Assembly (NCBI GenBank): GCA_963730305.1 | Contig: CAVSRB010000007.1 | Span: 248,001-312,000 of the forward strand | Direction: 5' to 3' | DNA: 64,000 nt | From: CAMYMQ01 sp963730305 | Lineage (GTDB): Bacteria; Pseudomonadota; Alphaproteobacteria; Bin65 | Part shown: positions 1 to 13,071 of the stretch, one piece after another | Position numbering within the stretch: the first letter of the stretch is position 1 | Layout: each line of letters opens with the position of its first letter | Notes under the pieces: model-generated | The model's database searches: none | What the model was told of the DNA's origin: nothing | The model's input: only the letters and a program-made list of their open reading frames with translations | Program-made: the position numbers and the translations under genes

Positions 1-679
<679 letters not shown>

Positions 680-696
680 CGACGAGTAGGATCGAC

Positions 697-1749
697 ATGG
701 ACTTCGGCCTCAACTTCTTCCCGAGCGTCGGCCCGGCGGAAAAGACCGCCCAGGTCTATTTCGCCGAGAGCCTGGCGCTGTGCGAGGCCGCCGACCGCAT
801 GGGCTACGGCCACATCCGCACGGTCGAGCACTATTTCGAGCCCTACGGCGGCTACAGCCCCAATCCGGTCCTGTTCCTGACCGCCGCCGCCCAGCGCACC
901 AAGAAGATCCGGCTCGTCACCGGCGCCGTGCTGCCGATCTTCAACCACCCGCTCAAGCTCGCCGGCGAACTGGCCGAGCTCGACGCCATCTCGAACGGCC
1001 GGCTCGAGGTCGGCTTCGCCCGCGCCTTCCTGCCCCACGAGTTCGAGCGGTTCGGCCGCTCGCTGGACGAGAGCCGCGCCCGCTTCGACGAGGGCGTCGC
1101 CCAGGTGATCCGACTGCTGGCGGAAGAGGACGTCACCGAAGAGGGCCAGTTCCACAGCTTCAAGAACACCACGTCCCTGCCCCGCCCGGTCCAGCAGCCG
1201 ACGCCGCCGATCTGGCAGGCCGCCTTCTCGACCGAGCAGAGCTTCGTGGATGCGGGGACCAAGGGCTGGTGGCTGATGGGCATCCCGCTGGCCGGCGAGA
1301 AGATGCGCGACCTGATTCGGGTCTACCGCGACGCCTGGCGCGCCGCCGGCCACCCGGGCGACGGCAGGGTCATGCTGTCCTTCGCCATGTTCTGCGCGCC
1401 CACCCGCGCCGAGGCCGAGAAGCACGGCGCGCCCTGCCTCGACGGCTATCTGAAGGCGCTGGTCGCCGGCGCCGGGGCGTGGACCGAGGGCGCCGGCAGC
1501 AAGGACTATCCGGGCTACGACAAGATGATCGAGGGGCTCAGGCGCGAGACCTACCAGACCCAACGCGACAAGGGCCTCGCCTGGGTCGGCACGCCCGACG
1601 AGATCGCCGAGATGATCGCCGACTACCAGTCGCTGGTCGGCGGCTTCGACAGCGCCTCGCTGCAGGTCAACTTCCACGCCCTGCCGGGCGAGGCCGCGCT
1701 GCAGTCGCTGGAGCTGTTCGCCGACGCGGTGATGCCGCGGTTTTCGTGA
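697..1749 (+). CDS. LLM-class flavin-dependent oxidoreductase (luciferase-like)
   Basis: A 350-residue bacterial-luciferase-like TIM-barrel protein, probably FMN or F420 dependent and cytoplasmic. The start is the ATG after the LivF stop (MDFGLNFFPSVG). Upstream codons in the same frame belong to the shifted LivF and were excluded. Typical segments are the early strand with GYGHIRTVEHYFEPYGGY, the LVTGAVLPIFNHPLKLA strand, and GRLEVGFARAF followed by the ERFGRSLDESRARFDEG helix, which are hallmarks of the family. The C-terminal part with GTPDEIAEMIADYQ is also typical. The short spacing after livF suggests co-transcription, so the substrate may be related to the transported compound. The family includes alkane, nitrilotriacetate and alkanesulfonate monooxygenases, and nothing here picks one. 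Confidence 0.85.
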   Translation: MDFGLNFFPSVGPAEKTAQVYFAESLALCEAADRMGYGHIRTVEHYFEPYGGYSPNPVLFLTAAAQRTKKIRLVTGAVLPIFNHPLKLAGELAELDAISNGRLEVGFARAFLPHEFERFGRSLDESRARFDEGVAQVIRLLAEEDVTEEGQFHSFKNTTSLPRPVQQPTPPIWQAAFSTEQSFVDAGTKGWWLMGIPLAGEKMRDLIRVYRDAWRAAGHPGDGRVMLSFAMFCAPTRAEAEKHGAPCLDGYLKALVAGAGAWTEGAGSKDYPGYDKMIEGLRRETYQTQRDKGLAWVGTPDEIAEMIADYQSLVGGFDSASLQVNFHALPGEAALQSLELFADAVMPRFS

Positions 1750-1780
1750 ACCCCGACCCGCGATGGCGGGCCGTTCCTTT

Positions 1781-1889
1781 TCGTCATTTCGACCGGAGCC
1801 CCGACGGGGCGGAGCGGAGAAACCTTGCCCTTACCGCCGAGATCTCTGCGGCGGTCGCAAGATCCCTCGGCTTCGCTCGGGATGACGCC
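1781..1889. repeat. Imperfect palindromic intergenic repeat (REP-like)
   Basis: The gap between the LLM gene and the convergent dehydrogenase holds a GC-rich imperfect dyad. It begins near GTCATTTCGACCGGAGC and ends near CTTCGCTCGGGATGAC. The terminal GTCATT/GATGAC pair and the internal GAGATCTCTGCGG segment resemble short mobile palindromes that are frequent in alphaproteobacterial intergenic DNA. A shorter relative is at 48070-48099. No open frame is supported here. Confidence 0.5.
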
Positions 1890-1937
1890 ATCGGCAGGCG
1901 GCCGGGAGAGGCGCGCGGCCGCGAACCGCGCCGGCCT

Positions 1938-2882
1938 TCAATACCCCCGAGAGGTGTCGACGAGGTTGAGGATCGGCTCGCCCGCCAGCGCCCGGCGGTA
2001 GTTCTCCAGGATCTGGTCGACCGCTGTCGCTGGGTTGGTGATGCCCGCGTTGTGCGGGGTGATGCGGATCCTGGGATGCGCCCAGAACGGGTGTTCGGGC
2101 GGCAGCGGCTCCTCGCGGAACACGTCGAGCTTGGCGAAGGCGAGCTGGCCGGCATCGAGCGCGGCGATCAGGTCGGCGTCGACGACGTGGCCGCCCCGCG
2201 CGGCGTTGACGATGCCGCCGCCCTTGGGCATCGCCGCGAAGGCGCGTGCGTCGAGGATGCCCTCGGTCTCCGGCGTCAGCGGCAGCAGGCAGACGACGTA
2301 TTCGGAGCGGGCCAGGAAGGGCTCGAACCCGTCGGCGCCGTGGAAGCTCTCGACCCCGGCCACGTCCTTGGGCGTCCGGCTCCAGCCGGCGACGTCGAAC
2401 TGCAGCGCGACCAGCTTGGCGGCCAGGTCGCGGCCGAGCTCGCCGAGGCCCATGATCCCGATCCGCCGCTCGCGCGCGTGCGGCGCCATCGCCGGGTCCC
2501 AGCGCCTGGCCGCCTTGTCGCGGTCGTACCTGTCGGCGTCGCGGTGGTAATGGAGCAGCGCGTGCAGGCAGTATTCGCTCATCCGCTGGATCAGGTCGTC
2601 GTCGACGACCCGCGCGACCGGCACGCCGACCGGCAGCTCGGGGTCGGACAGCACGCTGTCGACGCCCATGCCCAGCGAATGGATCAGCTTGAGGTTGGGC
2701 AGGCTGGCGAGCAGGCCCGGCGGCGGCAGCCAGGCCAGCGCGGCGTCGATCTCCGCCTTGTCGCCGAGCTCGTCCGGGAAGTGGCGAAGGTCGATGCCGG
2801 GCATCCGCTCGCGGATGCGCGCCGACCACATCCGGCCGTACTCGCTCTGCGGCGCCCAGGGCGCGACCATCAGAAGGGCCAT
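1938..2882 (-). CDS. D-2-hydroxyacid dehydrogenase (GhrA-like glyoxylate/hydroxypyruvate reductase)
   Basis: A 314-residue NAD(P)-dependent 2-hydroxyacid dehydrogenase that would interconvert 2-oxoacids such as glyoxylate or hydroxypyruvate with 2-hydroxyacids. The start MALLMVAPW at 2882 is preceded by a GGAG-rich stretch; a longer upstream frame has no family similarity. The dinucleotide-binding loop is GIMGLGELGRDLA. Catalytic residues sit in NAARGGHVVD (Arg), DVFREEPLPPEHPFW (Glu) and ITPHNAGIT (His). The DVFREEPLP and PFWAHPRI segments are typical of the GhrA subgroup. The gene is convergent with the LLM gene and divergent from the ThDP enzyme. The exact substrate is unknown. Confidence 0.88.
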   Translation of the reverse strand: MALLMVAPWAPQSEYGRMWSARIRERMPGIDLRHFPDELGDKAEIDAALAWLPPPGLLASLPNLKLIHSLGMGVDSVLSDPELPVGVPVARVVDDDLIQRMSEYCLHALLHYHRDADRYDRDKAARRWDPAMAPHARERRIGIMGLGELGRDLAAKLVALQFDVAGWSRTPKDVAGVESFHGADGFEPFLARSEYVVCLLPLTPETEGILDARAFAAMPKGGGIVNAARGGHVVDADLIAALDAGQLAFAKLDVFREEPLPPEHPFWAHPRIRITPHNAGITNPATAVDQILENYRRALAGEPILNLVDTSRGY

Positions 2883-3121
2883 GTCGCTGCTCCACTCCTG
2901 CTCCAAGGAAAGGGAATTCGATGCGGCGCGGTCCGTTGATCGGGCCCCCACCGTCACCTAGAATTGGCCGTCATTTGGATTTACTAGCACCGCGCCACCC
3001 ATAAGGCGCAAGGGAAACACTAGGGGGGCAGGCTTCGGCGCGTTGCAGCGCCGGCCTTTCCCGCGAACTGACCAGCCCCGGCGGCCCCGCCGCCCGCGCT
3101 CCAACGGAAAGAAGCCGCAGC

Positions 3122-4886
3122 ATGAACGACGACGCCTTGGCCAAGATCGGCGCCAGCACCACCAACGCCGCCGACGACCTGCTCGCCGCCCTGGCCGACC
3201 GCGGCGTCGACTACGTCTTCGCCAATTCCGGGACGGACTTCCCGTCGCTGATCGAATCCTTCTCCAAGGCCGCGGCGGGCGGCGGCACGGCGCCGACGCC
3301 GGTGACCGTGCCCCACGAGAACGTCGCGGTGTCGATGGCCCACGGCTACTACCTGGCGACCGGCCGGCCCGCGGCGGTGATGCTCCACGTCAACGTCGGC
3401 ACCGCCAACGCGATCTGCGGCCTGATCAACGCCGCGCGCGACAACGTGCCGGTGCTGCTCGCCGCGGGCCGCACGCCGGTGCTCGAGGACGGCGTGATGG
3501 GCTCGCGCAGCGTCTACATCCACTGGGGCCAGGAGATGTTCGACCAGGCCGGCATGCTGCGCGAAGTGGTCAAGTGGGAGTACGAGCTGCGCCGGCCCGA
3601 GCAGACCCGCCAGGTCGTCGGCCGCGCCTACACCGTGGCGATGAGCCAGCCGCGCGGCCCCGTCTACCTGACCCTGCCGCGCGAGGTGCTGGCCAGCCCG
3701 ACGACCCCGGACGCGGACGCCGACGACCGGATCGTCCGCCGCGACCCCGGCCGCGCCCGACGTCCATGCGATCGCCCAGGCCGCCGAGCTGATCGCCGCC
3801 GGCAAGAAGGTGCTGCTGATCACCGCCAGCTACGGCCAGGACCAGGATGGCGTCGCGCCGCTGGCCGAGCTGGCCGAGCGGTTCGGCATCGGCGTGATCG
3901 GCTATCGGCCGCGCTACATGTTCCTGGCCAACACCCACCCCTGCCACCTGGGCTACGAGCCCGGCCCGCTGCTGCCCGAGGCCGACGTGGTGGTCGCGCT
4001 CGACTGCGACGTGCCCTTCATCCCCAAGCTGCACAAGCGGAACCCGAACACGAAATTCATCCAGATCGGCGCCGATCCGCTGTTCCAGCGCTACCCGATG
4101 CGCACCTTCCCGGCGGACCTCGCGATCGCCGGCAACTCGACCCTGGCGGTGCAGGCGCTGACCGCGGCGCTCGGCGGGCTCGGCGGCGGCGCCGGGCTGG
4201 CCGACCGCCAGGCCTGGATCGCCGACAAGCGCGCGGCGCTGGTCGCCGAGGTCGACAAGGCCCGCGCCGACGCCCAGGCGTCGGGCGCGATGACCGCCGC
4301 CACCGTCGCCGACGCGCTCGACCCGCTGCGCAAGCCCGGCGACGCCGTGGTGGTCGAGACGGTGTTTCCGGCCGCGCGGCTGACCCTGACCGAGCCGGGC
4401 AGCTATTTCGGCAACAGCTCGGCCGGCGGCCTCGGCTGGGGGCTGGGCGCGGCGCTCGGCCTCAAGCTCGGCCACAAAACCGACGGGCGCGACCGGCGGG
4501 TGATCGCCATCGTCGGCGACGGCGCCTACATGTTCGGCAACCCGACCCCGGCCCATTTCGTCTCGGCGTCGCTCGACCTGCCGATCCTGGTGATCATCCT
4601 CAACAACAAGATGTGGGGCGCCGTCCGCCGCGCGACGCTCAGCCTCTACCCCGACGGCGCGGCGGCCAAGTCGAACCAGGCGCCGCTGACCCTGCTCGAA
4701 CCCGCCCCCGACTACGAGAAGATCGTCGAGGCGTCGGGCGGCGTCGGCATCCGGGTCGAGACCCTGGCCGAGCTGCCCGATGCGCTCAAACGGGGCCTGG
4801 AGGTGGTCGAAGGCGGCAAGGCGTGCGTGCTCAACGTCATGGTCCATTACTCGGATCAGGCGGCGCTGGCGGATTCGAAGCGGTAG
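3122..4886 (+). CDS. Thiamine-diphosphate-dependent enzyme, acetolactate synthase/benzoylformate decarboxylase family (frameshifted)
   Basis: A ThDP enzyme of about 587 residues with the three-domain layout of the acetolactate synthase superfamily. The N-terminal domain carries the activating glutamate in VPHENVAVSMAHGYYLATG. The C-terminal PP domain has the GDG...NN diphosphate-binding motif (GDGAYMFGNPTPAHF ... ILNNKMWG). The frame breaks once near 3735-3760, inside the linker between the first and middle domains: residues up to about 205 are in frame 2 and the rest in frame 3. The members closest in style are uncharacterised 'thiamine pyrophosphate-requiring proteins'; candidate reactions are 2-oxoacid decarboxylation or carboligation. 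It is divergent from the 2-hydroxyacid dehydrogenase, so both may act on 2-oxoacids, which is inference only. Confidence 0.82.
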
Positions 4887-4990
4887 GCGGGGGACATCAC
4901 GGAAAAGGGCCCGTCGTCAAATCCGGCCTCCGATCAGGACGCTCGCACGCCGCTTCGCGATCGAACCTCCCCTTCGAAAGACCCGCGCCC

Positions 4991-5398
4991 ATGGCCAAGA
5001 CCGCAGCAATCCTTCTCGCACGGCTGATCTTCGCCGGCATCTTCATCATGGCGGCGATCTTCAAGTTCAAGGGGATGGGCGGGACCGCCCAATACATCGC
5101 GGCGGCGGGCTTCCCCGTCCCGCTGTTCCTGGCGTGGGTCGCCGCCTTCTTCGAAGTCGCCCTGGCCCTCGCCTTCCTCACCGGCGCCTTCTTCTCGGAA
5201 GCGGCCGTGCTCGCGGCGATCTACGTCATCTTCCTCGCCTTCAGCTTCCACGGCCCCGCGCATTGGAAAGGCAACCAGGCCGAGTTCGGCTTCTTCGTCG
5301 ACCACTTCACCTTCCTGGCCGGCCTGCTGTTCGCCGCGGTCCACGGCCCGGGCGACAAGCTGGCGATCCGGCGCAGCCTGTTCGGCCGGCCGGCATGA
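4991..5398 (+). CDS. DoxX family membrane protein
   Basis: A 135-residue integral membrane protein of the DoxX family. There are four hydrophobic segments, at about residues 6-24 (ILLARLIFAGIFIMAAIFK), 42-66, 70-86 and 108-120. The first helix ending in FKFKG and the mid-protein AAFFEVALALAFLTG are typical. The ATG at 4991 is the first in frame after the preceding gene. It sits 104 bases after the ThDP gene on the same strand and is convergent with the FAD monooxygenase. Family members are linked to quinone or thiosulfate redox chemistry, but most, including this one, have no proven function. Confidence 0.8.
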   Translation: MAKTAAILLARLIFAGIFIMAAIFKFKGMGGTAQYIAAAGFPVPLFLAWVAAFFEVALALAFLTGAFFSEAAVLAAIYVIFLAFSFHGPAHWKGNQAEFGFFVDHFTFLAGLLFAAVHGPGDKLAIRRSLFGRPA

Positions 5399-5410
5399 AC
5401 CGGCGGCGAC

Positions 5411-7074
5411 CTATGCCGCCCCGGTGACACGGGCGATCAGGCCATCCGGATCGTCGGGCAGGTGGTTGCCCCGCCAGGCGACGTGCCGGTCCGGCCGGAC
5501 CAGGGCTAGGTCGCGGCGGTAGAGATCGCGCACGGCCGCATCCGCCACGTCGAGGACCGCGAGCGGCACGCCGCGGTCTGCCGCCGACTTGACCAGCGGC
5601 CGGACGTCCGCCTGCGAGCCGCCCAGCCGCAGCAGCGTGAAGCCCCGCCCCAGCCGGTCGAACAGCGACACCCGCTCCTCCCCTGTCGCCCAGCCACGCA
5701 TGCGGCGCCCTCCCACCCGGCACCGCGCTCGGCACATAGACGGCCGGATCGTCGGGCGGCGGGCTCTCGCCGTCGCCGACGACGATCGGCGAGCCGTCGT
5801 AGCGGGCGCCGAGCTGGATGCCGATCGAGGCGAACTCCTCGCCGAAGCCGGCCAGGAAGTCGCCGGCCTTCTCCCGCGCGGCGACCGCTTCCGGCGCGTC
5901 CGAGTCCATGTCGGCAGCCACCGGCACGTCGCCGACGTTGCGCGCCAGCGCGTGGGCGGCGCCGGTGTTGCGCAGGGCGATCGGCCGACGCTCGGCCTCG
6001 TAGCTCGCGACCAGCTCGGGGCCGCCCCAGCCCTGCAGGTCGGCGGCCAGCTTCCAGGCCAGGTTGGCGGTGTCGTCGATGCCGGTGTTCATGCCGAAGC
6101 CGCCGGTCGGCGTGAACAGGTGGACGGCGTCGCCGGCGAGCAGCACCCGGCCCTCTTGGAACCGGTCGGCGACCAGCGCCTGGCCGCCGGTCCAGCCCAG
6201 GTTGCCGATGACCTCGACGTCGATCGGCTCGCCCGCCGCGGCCTGGACGAGCTGCACGAGCCGCCGCTCGTCCGGCGTCTCGCCGTCGCGCAGCCGGCCG
6301 AGCATGACGAACTCGTCCTTGCCGTCGAGCGCGACCAGGGCCGCGCGCACCGTGTCGCTGACCGCCCAATACTGCCAGCCGCGCTGCTTGAGGATGCGGT
6401 CGTGCAGCGCCGGCACGCGCAGGTGGGTCGACACCATGTCGCGGCCGAAGAAGGCCTGGTCCAGGCTGCCCTCCCCGGCGAAGCGGATGCCCAATTGGCG
6501 GCGGGTGTCGCCGCCGCCCCCGTCGCAGCCGACCAGCCAGGCGCAGTCGACGATCGCCGCCGCCCGGCCGTCGGCGCGCTCGATCTCGGCGGTGACCCGG
6601 TCGCCGTGATCGGTGAAGCCGGTGCAGCGCCAGCCGAAGCGCGCCTCGACATGGGGCAGCGTGGTCAGATGCTCGAACAGGAACTTCTCGACATACATCT
6701 GGTTGGCGCGATGGATCGGCTCGGGCACCTGGTCGAGCGGCCCGGCCGCGGCGACCGCAGCCACCTTCTCGGCCGCCGACGGCATCGGCAGCCGCGCCAG
6801 CAGGTGGCCGTTGAAGCGGGTGTAGTAGAGCACGTCGGTCGGCCAATCGGACGGCAGGCCCAAGTTGCCGGATGCGATCGGCGATGCCGAGCCGGCGGTA
6901 ATGCTCCATCGTCCGGGCGTTGTGGGTGTTGCCCTTGGGGTGCCAGCGGACCCGGTCCTCGGCGTTGACCAGCAGGCAGCGCACGCCCCAGGCGTCGAGC
7001 TGCATCGCCAGCACCATGCCGACCGGCCCGCCGCCGACGATCACCACCGGCGCGGTCAGGCGCTCGCGCGTCAT
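5411..7074 (-). CDS. FAD-dependent aromatic-ring hydroxylase (PheA/TfdB/MhpA class), two frameshifts
   Basis: A flavoprotein monooxygenase of about 550 residues that would hydroxylate a phenolic or other aromatic ring using NAD(P)H and O2. The start is MTRERLTAPVVIVGG at 7074. The FAD Rossmann motif is VIVGGGPVGMVLAMQL, the mid-protein DG-type motif is WLVGCDGGGGDTRRQLG, and the GD motif is VLLAGDAVHLFTPTGGFGMN. The C-terminal thioredoxin-like domain ends in DRHVAWRGNHLPDD. Two breaks are seen: near 6862, where an extra base lies in a GGGCC run after RIRQLG, and near 5700, between the catalytic core and the C-terminal domain. The gene stands alone between DoxX (convergent) and the yej operon. 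The aromatic substrate cannot be named. Confidence 0.85.
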
Positions 7075-7198
7075 CGCCGGCGCGCGACCGGCGGCCACGC
7101 CCTTGCAGCATCGCCGCCGATCACCATATAGGAATATTTACCGGAACCGCGCGCGGCGCTTTCGTCGGCGACCGCGATCCGGCCGACCCGGTCCGCTC

Positions 7199-7229
7199 GA
7201 AGATAACCGAAGATAACCAATGATAACCT
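7199..7229 (-). repeat. Ten-base-phased GGTTATC triplet, copy 1
   Basis: On the minus strand this reads as three GGTTATC heptamers spaced ten bases apart (GGTTATCATT, GGTTATCTTC, GGTTATC). It lies just downstream of the yejF stop, between yejF and the monooxygenase. Near-identical copies are at 19482 and 40301. Function unknown. Confidence 0.8.
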
Positions 7230-7254
7230 TTGCGACGTTTCCGACCCGTCCGCC

Positions 7255-8879
<1,625 letters not shown>

Positions 8880-8883
<4 letters not shown>

Positions 8884-10031
8884 TGCTGTCCTCCCGGGAT
8901 CGCGGTCGCAGCGACTTCCGGCGCACCGATCTCGCCGCCGGCCACTTCGGTGGGCTCGGCCGGGGTGCCGCCGGACATGCCCTTGCGCGGGTCGAAGGCG
9001 TCGCGCACCGCCTCGCCGATGAAGACCAGCAGGCTCAGCAGCATGGCGAGCACGACGAAGGCGGTGATGCCGAGCCACGGCGCCTGCAGGTTGGACTTGC
9101 CCTCGCTCAGCAGCTCGCCGAGCGAGGCCGAACCCGGCGGCAGGCCGAAGCCGAGGAAGTCGAGCGAGGTCAGCGCGACGATCGAGCCCGACAGGATGAA
9201 GGGCATGAAGGTCAAGGTCGCGACCATGGCGTTGGGCAGCACGTGCTTGAACATGATCAGGCTGTCGGACGCGCCCAGCGCACGGGCGGCGCGGACATAG
9301 TCGAAGTTGCGCGCGCGCAGGAACTCGGCGCGGACCACGCCGACCAGCGCCATCCAGGAGAACAGCAGCAGGATGATCAGCAGCCACCAGAAGTTCGGCT
9401 CGATGATCGCGGTCAGGATGATCAGCAGATAGAGGACCGGGACGGATTCCCAGATCTCGATGAAGCGCTGGAGCGTGAGATCGACCCAGCCGCCGAAATA
9501 GCCCTGGATCGCGCCCATGAAGACGCCGATGACGCTGCTGAACAGGGTCAAGGTCAAGCCGAACAGCACGGATATTCGAAAGCCGTAGATCACCCGCGCG
9601 GCGACGTCGCGGGCCTGGTCGTCGGTGCCCAGCCAGTTGCGCGCCGAGGGCGGCGTCGGCGCCGGCTTGGCCAGGTCGATGATGATGGTGTCGTAGCTGA
9701 ACGGGATCATCGGCCAGAGCATCCAGCCCTTGGCGTTGATCTTCTTCTGGACGTAGGGGTCGGAATAGTCCGCCTCGGTCTTGAACTCGCCGCCGAAGGT
9801 GGTCTCGGCGTAGCGGTTGATCGAGGGCGCGTAGAGCGAGCCGTTGTACCAGATCAGGATCGGCTTATCGTTGGCGATCAGCTCGGCGAACAGGCTGAGG
9901 ACGAACAGGACCAGGAAGATCCACAGCGACCAGAAGCCGCGCCGGTTGCGGCGGAAGTTCGACAGGCGGCGCGCCGTGATCGGCGTGATGTTGCGCCCCA
10001 GGAAGCGGTATCCGGTCTCGAAGCTGGCCAT
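8880..10031 (-). CDS. yejE: Peptide ABC importer permease YejE
   Basis: A 383-residue inner-membrane permease with the N-terminal OppC-type domain and about six hydrophobic segments. The long periplasmic insert after the first helix (about residues 50-150, including YAETTFGGEFKTEADYS and WMLWPMIPFSYDTI) is characteristic of YejE and distinguishes it from DppC/OppC. The cytoplasmic EAA-like loop is RAARALGASDSLIMFKHVLP. The C-terminus DAFDPRKG is followed by about 30 extra Ala/Gly/Glu-rich residues. It starts three bases after the yejB stop and overlaps yejF by four bases, so the operon is tightly coupled. Confidence 0.93.
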
Positions 10032-10034
10032 CGC

Positions 10035-11107
10035 TCAGACCTGCCGCGCTTCGAAGTCGATCCGCGGATCGACCCAGACGTAGGTCATGTCGCTGATCAG
10101 CTTGACCACCAGGCCGAGCAGCGAGAACACGTAGAGCGTCGCGAACACCAGCGGGTAGTCGCGGTTGACGATCGCCTCGAAGCCCAGATAGCCGAGCCCG
10201 TCGAGCGAGAAGATGATCTCGATCAGCAGCGCTCCGGTGAACAGGATGCTGAGGAACGCCCCCGGGAAGCCGGCGATCACGATCAGCATCGCGTTGCGGA
10301 AGACGTGGCCGTAGAGCACCCGGCGCTCGGTCACGCCCTTGGCGCGGGCGGTGACGACGTACTGCTTGTTGATCTCCTCGAGGAAGGAGTTCTTGGTCAG
10401 CAGGGTCAGCGCGGCGAAGCCGCTGATCACCATCGCCGAGATCGGCAGCACCATGTGCCACAGGTAGTCGAGGATCTGGGCGCCCAACGGCAGGTCGGAC
10501 CAGTTGGACGAAACCAGCCCGCGCAAGGGGAACCAGTCACCACCGCCCCGGTCGCGAACAGGATGATCAACAGCATCGCGAACAGGAAGCTCGGGATCGC
10601 GTTGGCGGCGATGATCACGCCGCTGGTCCAGATGTCGAACCGACTGCCGTCGCGTACCGCCTTGCCGATGCCCAAGGGTATGCAGACCAGATAGATGATC
10701 AGCGTCGACCACAAGCCCAGCGATATCGACACCGGCATCTTCTCGAGCACCAGATCGACGACCGGCCGGTTCTTGTTGAAACTGTTGCCGAAATTGAACG
10801 TCGCGTAGTTGCGCAGCATCAACAGGAAGCGCTCGACCGGCGGCTTGTCGAGGTTGAGCTGGGCTCGCAGCTTCTTGAGCTGTTCGGGATCGAGGCCCCT
10901 GCCCGCCCGCGATTGCTCACCCTTGATCTCGGTCGTGTCGGCCGAGCCGGTGCGTTCGGCGACCTGGCTGCCGGCGCCGCGCAGGTTCGCGATCAACTGC
11001 TCGATCGGGCCGCCCGGGGCCATGTTGATGATGACGAAGTTGACCAGCATGATCCCGACCAGGGTCGGGATGATCAGCAGCAGGCGGCGGATGACGTAAG
11101 CCAGCAT
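10035..11107 (-). CDS. yejB: Peptide ABC importer permease YejB (frameshifted)
   Basis: An inner-membrane permease of about 356 residues. The N-terminus MLAYVIRRLLLIIPTLVGI and the MAPGGPIEQL segment match the YejB/OppB type. The C-terminal half keeps the strongly conserved blocks DWFPLRGLVS, YLWHMVLP, GFAALTLLTKNSFLEE, QYVVTARAKG and VDPRIDFE. One frame break is located near 10540-10550: restoring a single base turns ...LLIILFATG into ...FAGGGDWFPLRG, the expected family sequence. It begins six bases after the yejA stop. Confidence 0.9.
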
Positions 11108-11113
11108 CGCGCG

Positions 11114-12976
11114 CTACTGCTGCGGCAGGCTGTTGATGCGGCCGCGCAGGCGCGCGGCCTTCTTGGCGTCATACCACCACAGGAACACGTTGGTGCCGCG
11201 CAGCGCCGTCGGCTTGGGCAGGCTGAACTTGTCCCAGTAGATGTAGCGCTCGTAGCCGGCGTACCACAGCGGGATGATGATGTTCATGTCCTGGAGCACT
11301 CGGTCGAGCGCGCGGGCGTAGTTGATCAGGTCGGGCCGGCTCTCCGCCGCGATCAGCTTGTTGACCAGGTCGTCGACCACCTTGCTCTTGACGCCCGGCA
11401 TAGTTGCGGCTGCCGACCCGGTCGGCGGTGATAGGAGCTCCAGTAGATCGCGCTGCTCGTTGCCGGGGTTGAGGCTCTGGCCCCAGCCCGCCCAGATCAT
11501 GTCGAAGTCGAAATTCTGGATCCGCTGGATGCACTGCGACTGGTCGACCGAGCGGATCTTCAGGTCGATGCCCAGCCGCAGCAGGTTGCGCTTGAACGGC
11601 AGCGACCGAGCGCTTGTAGGCGGGGCCGGGGATCAGGAACTCGAAGCGTCAAGGGCCGCCCGGTCTTCTTGTTGACCATGCGGAAGTCGCGCACCTCGAA
11701 GCCGGCCTCGTCGAGCAGCTTGAACGCCTTGCGCAGGCCGGGCCGGATGTTGCCGTTCTTGTAGATCGGCACCTCGAACGGGTGGTCGAAGATGCGCTTG
11801 GGCAGCTGGTCCCGATAGTGGTTGAGGATGTCGAGCACCGCCGCCCGTCGGCTTGCCCTTGCGCGCGGCCAGCTCCGAGTTCGAGAAGAAGCTGTAGGAA
11901 TGCTTGTACTGGCCGAAGGCCAGCTTGGCATTCTGCCACTCGACGTCTAGCGCATAGACGAGCGCCCGCCGCACCCGCCAGTCGTTGAACGGGATAGCGC
12001 CGGGTGTTGAAGATGAAGCCCGAGATGCCCTCGTCGAGCTTGGTGTCGACCTTGAGCTTGATCAGCAGGCCGTCGCGGACCGCGGGGATATTGTACTTGC
12101 TGACCCAGGTCGAGGCGGAGTTCTCGGTGCGGAAGTCGTATTCGCCGGCCTTGAGCGCCTCGATCGAGACCGACGCGTCGCGGTAGTATTCGTAGCGGAT
12201 CGTGTCGAAGTTGTACTGGCCCTTGAGCGCCGGGATATCCTTGGCCCACCAGTTCTTGCGACGGGCGTATACGAGGTTGCGGCCGAAATCGAACTTGCGC
12301 AGCGTGTACGGGCCCGCTCGACACCGGCGGCACGCGCAGCGGCGCCTCGAAGTCGCGACCCTGCCAGAACTTCTTGGACAGGATGTTGAGCTCCGAGATG
12401 ATCAGCGGCAGCTCCCGGTTCTGGCCCTTACGCAGGTGGAAGCGCACCGACAGCCGGCCCGTCTTCTCCAGCCGCAGGACGTCGCGGTAATAGTAGCGAT
12501 AGATCGGCCGGCCGTGCTTGATCAGCGTGTTGAACGAGAAGATCACGTCGTCGGCGGTGATCGGCGAGCCGTCGCTGAACCGGGCCTTTGGATTGACGTG
12601 GAACTCGATCCACGACCGGTCCTTGGGCATGGAGTAGCTCTTGGCGATATAGCCGTAAACCGACAGCGGCTCGTCGAGCGCCTGGACCATCAGTGTGCCC
12701 TGGAGCAGCGAATCGGACCAGGGCGCCGGATTGCCCCGGATGATGAAGGGATTGAAATTGTCGTAGGTGCCGTTGACGCCGAGCCACAGGCTCCCGCCCT
12801 TGGGCGCATTCGGGTTGGCGTAGGAGAAATACTTGAAGTCGGCCGGGCGCTTCGGCTCGCCGTGCAATGCCAGGCCGGTTCCCGTCCGAATGTCGTCCTG
12901 ATTTCGCGGCCGGCTCCGCCCGCGCGCCCGACAGCGGCAAGACGGCCAGCAGGATGACGAGGAGGAACGCGCGCAT
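11114..12976 (-). pseudogene. yejA: Peptide ABC importer periplasmic binding protein YejA, about nine frame breaks
   Basis: An extracytoplasmic solute-binding protein (SBP_bac_5) of about 615 residues for peptides. It starts with a clear signal peptide, MRAFLLVILLAVLPLSGARA. Conserved segments survive in successive frames: PADFKYFSYANPNAPKGG, NFNPFIIRG, ITADDVIFSFNTLIKHG, FGRNLVYARRKNWWAKD, IPFNDWRVRRALVYALD, FDFDMIWAGWGQSLNPG and the C-terminal INYARALDRVLQDMNIIIP. Breaks lie near 12905, 12320, 11998, 11845, 11652, 11605, 11445, 11430 and 11400. Residues between breaks look well conserved with no in-frame stops, so base-calling indels are as likely as real decay. It is the first gene of the yejABEF operon. 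As sequenced it cannot encode an intact product. Confidence 0.85.
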
Positions 12977-13071
12977 GGACTCTCCGGCGGTTGCGGGGCC
13001 GAGTGTAGTGGAATGGCAGGCTGCGTCAAAAGAATGAAACCGCGGCGGGGCGCGACGCTGGCGAAAATGTG

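Noticed and set aside
1831..2895. Long alternative minus-strand frame over the 2-hydroxyacid dehydrogenase
   Set aside because: It is an Arg/Ala/Pro-rich shadow; the neighbouring frame holds the NAD-binding and catalytic motifs.
11400..11660. Programmed frameshifting in yejA
   Set aside because: There are about nine breaks in both directions with no common slippery sequence; recoding would not be used so often in one gene.
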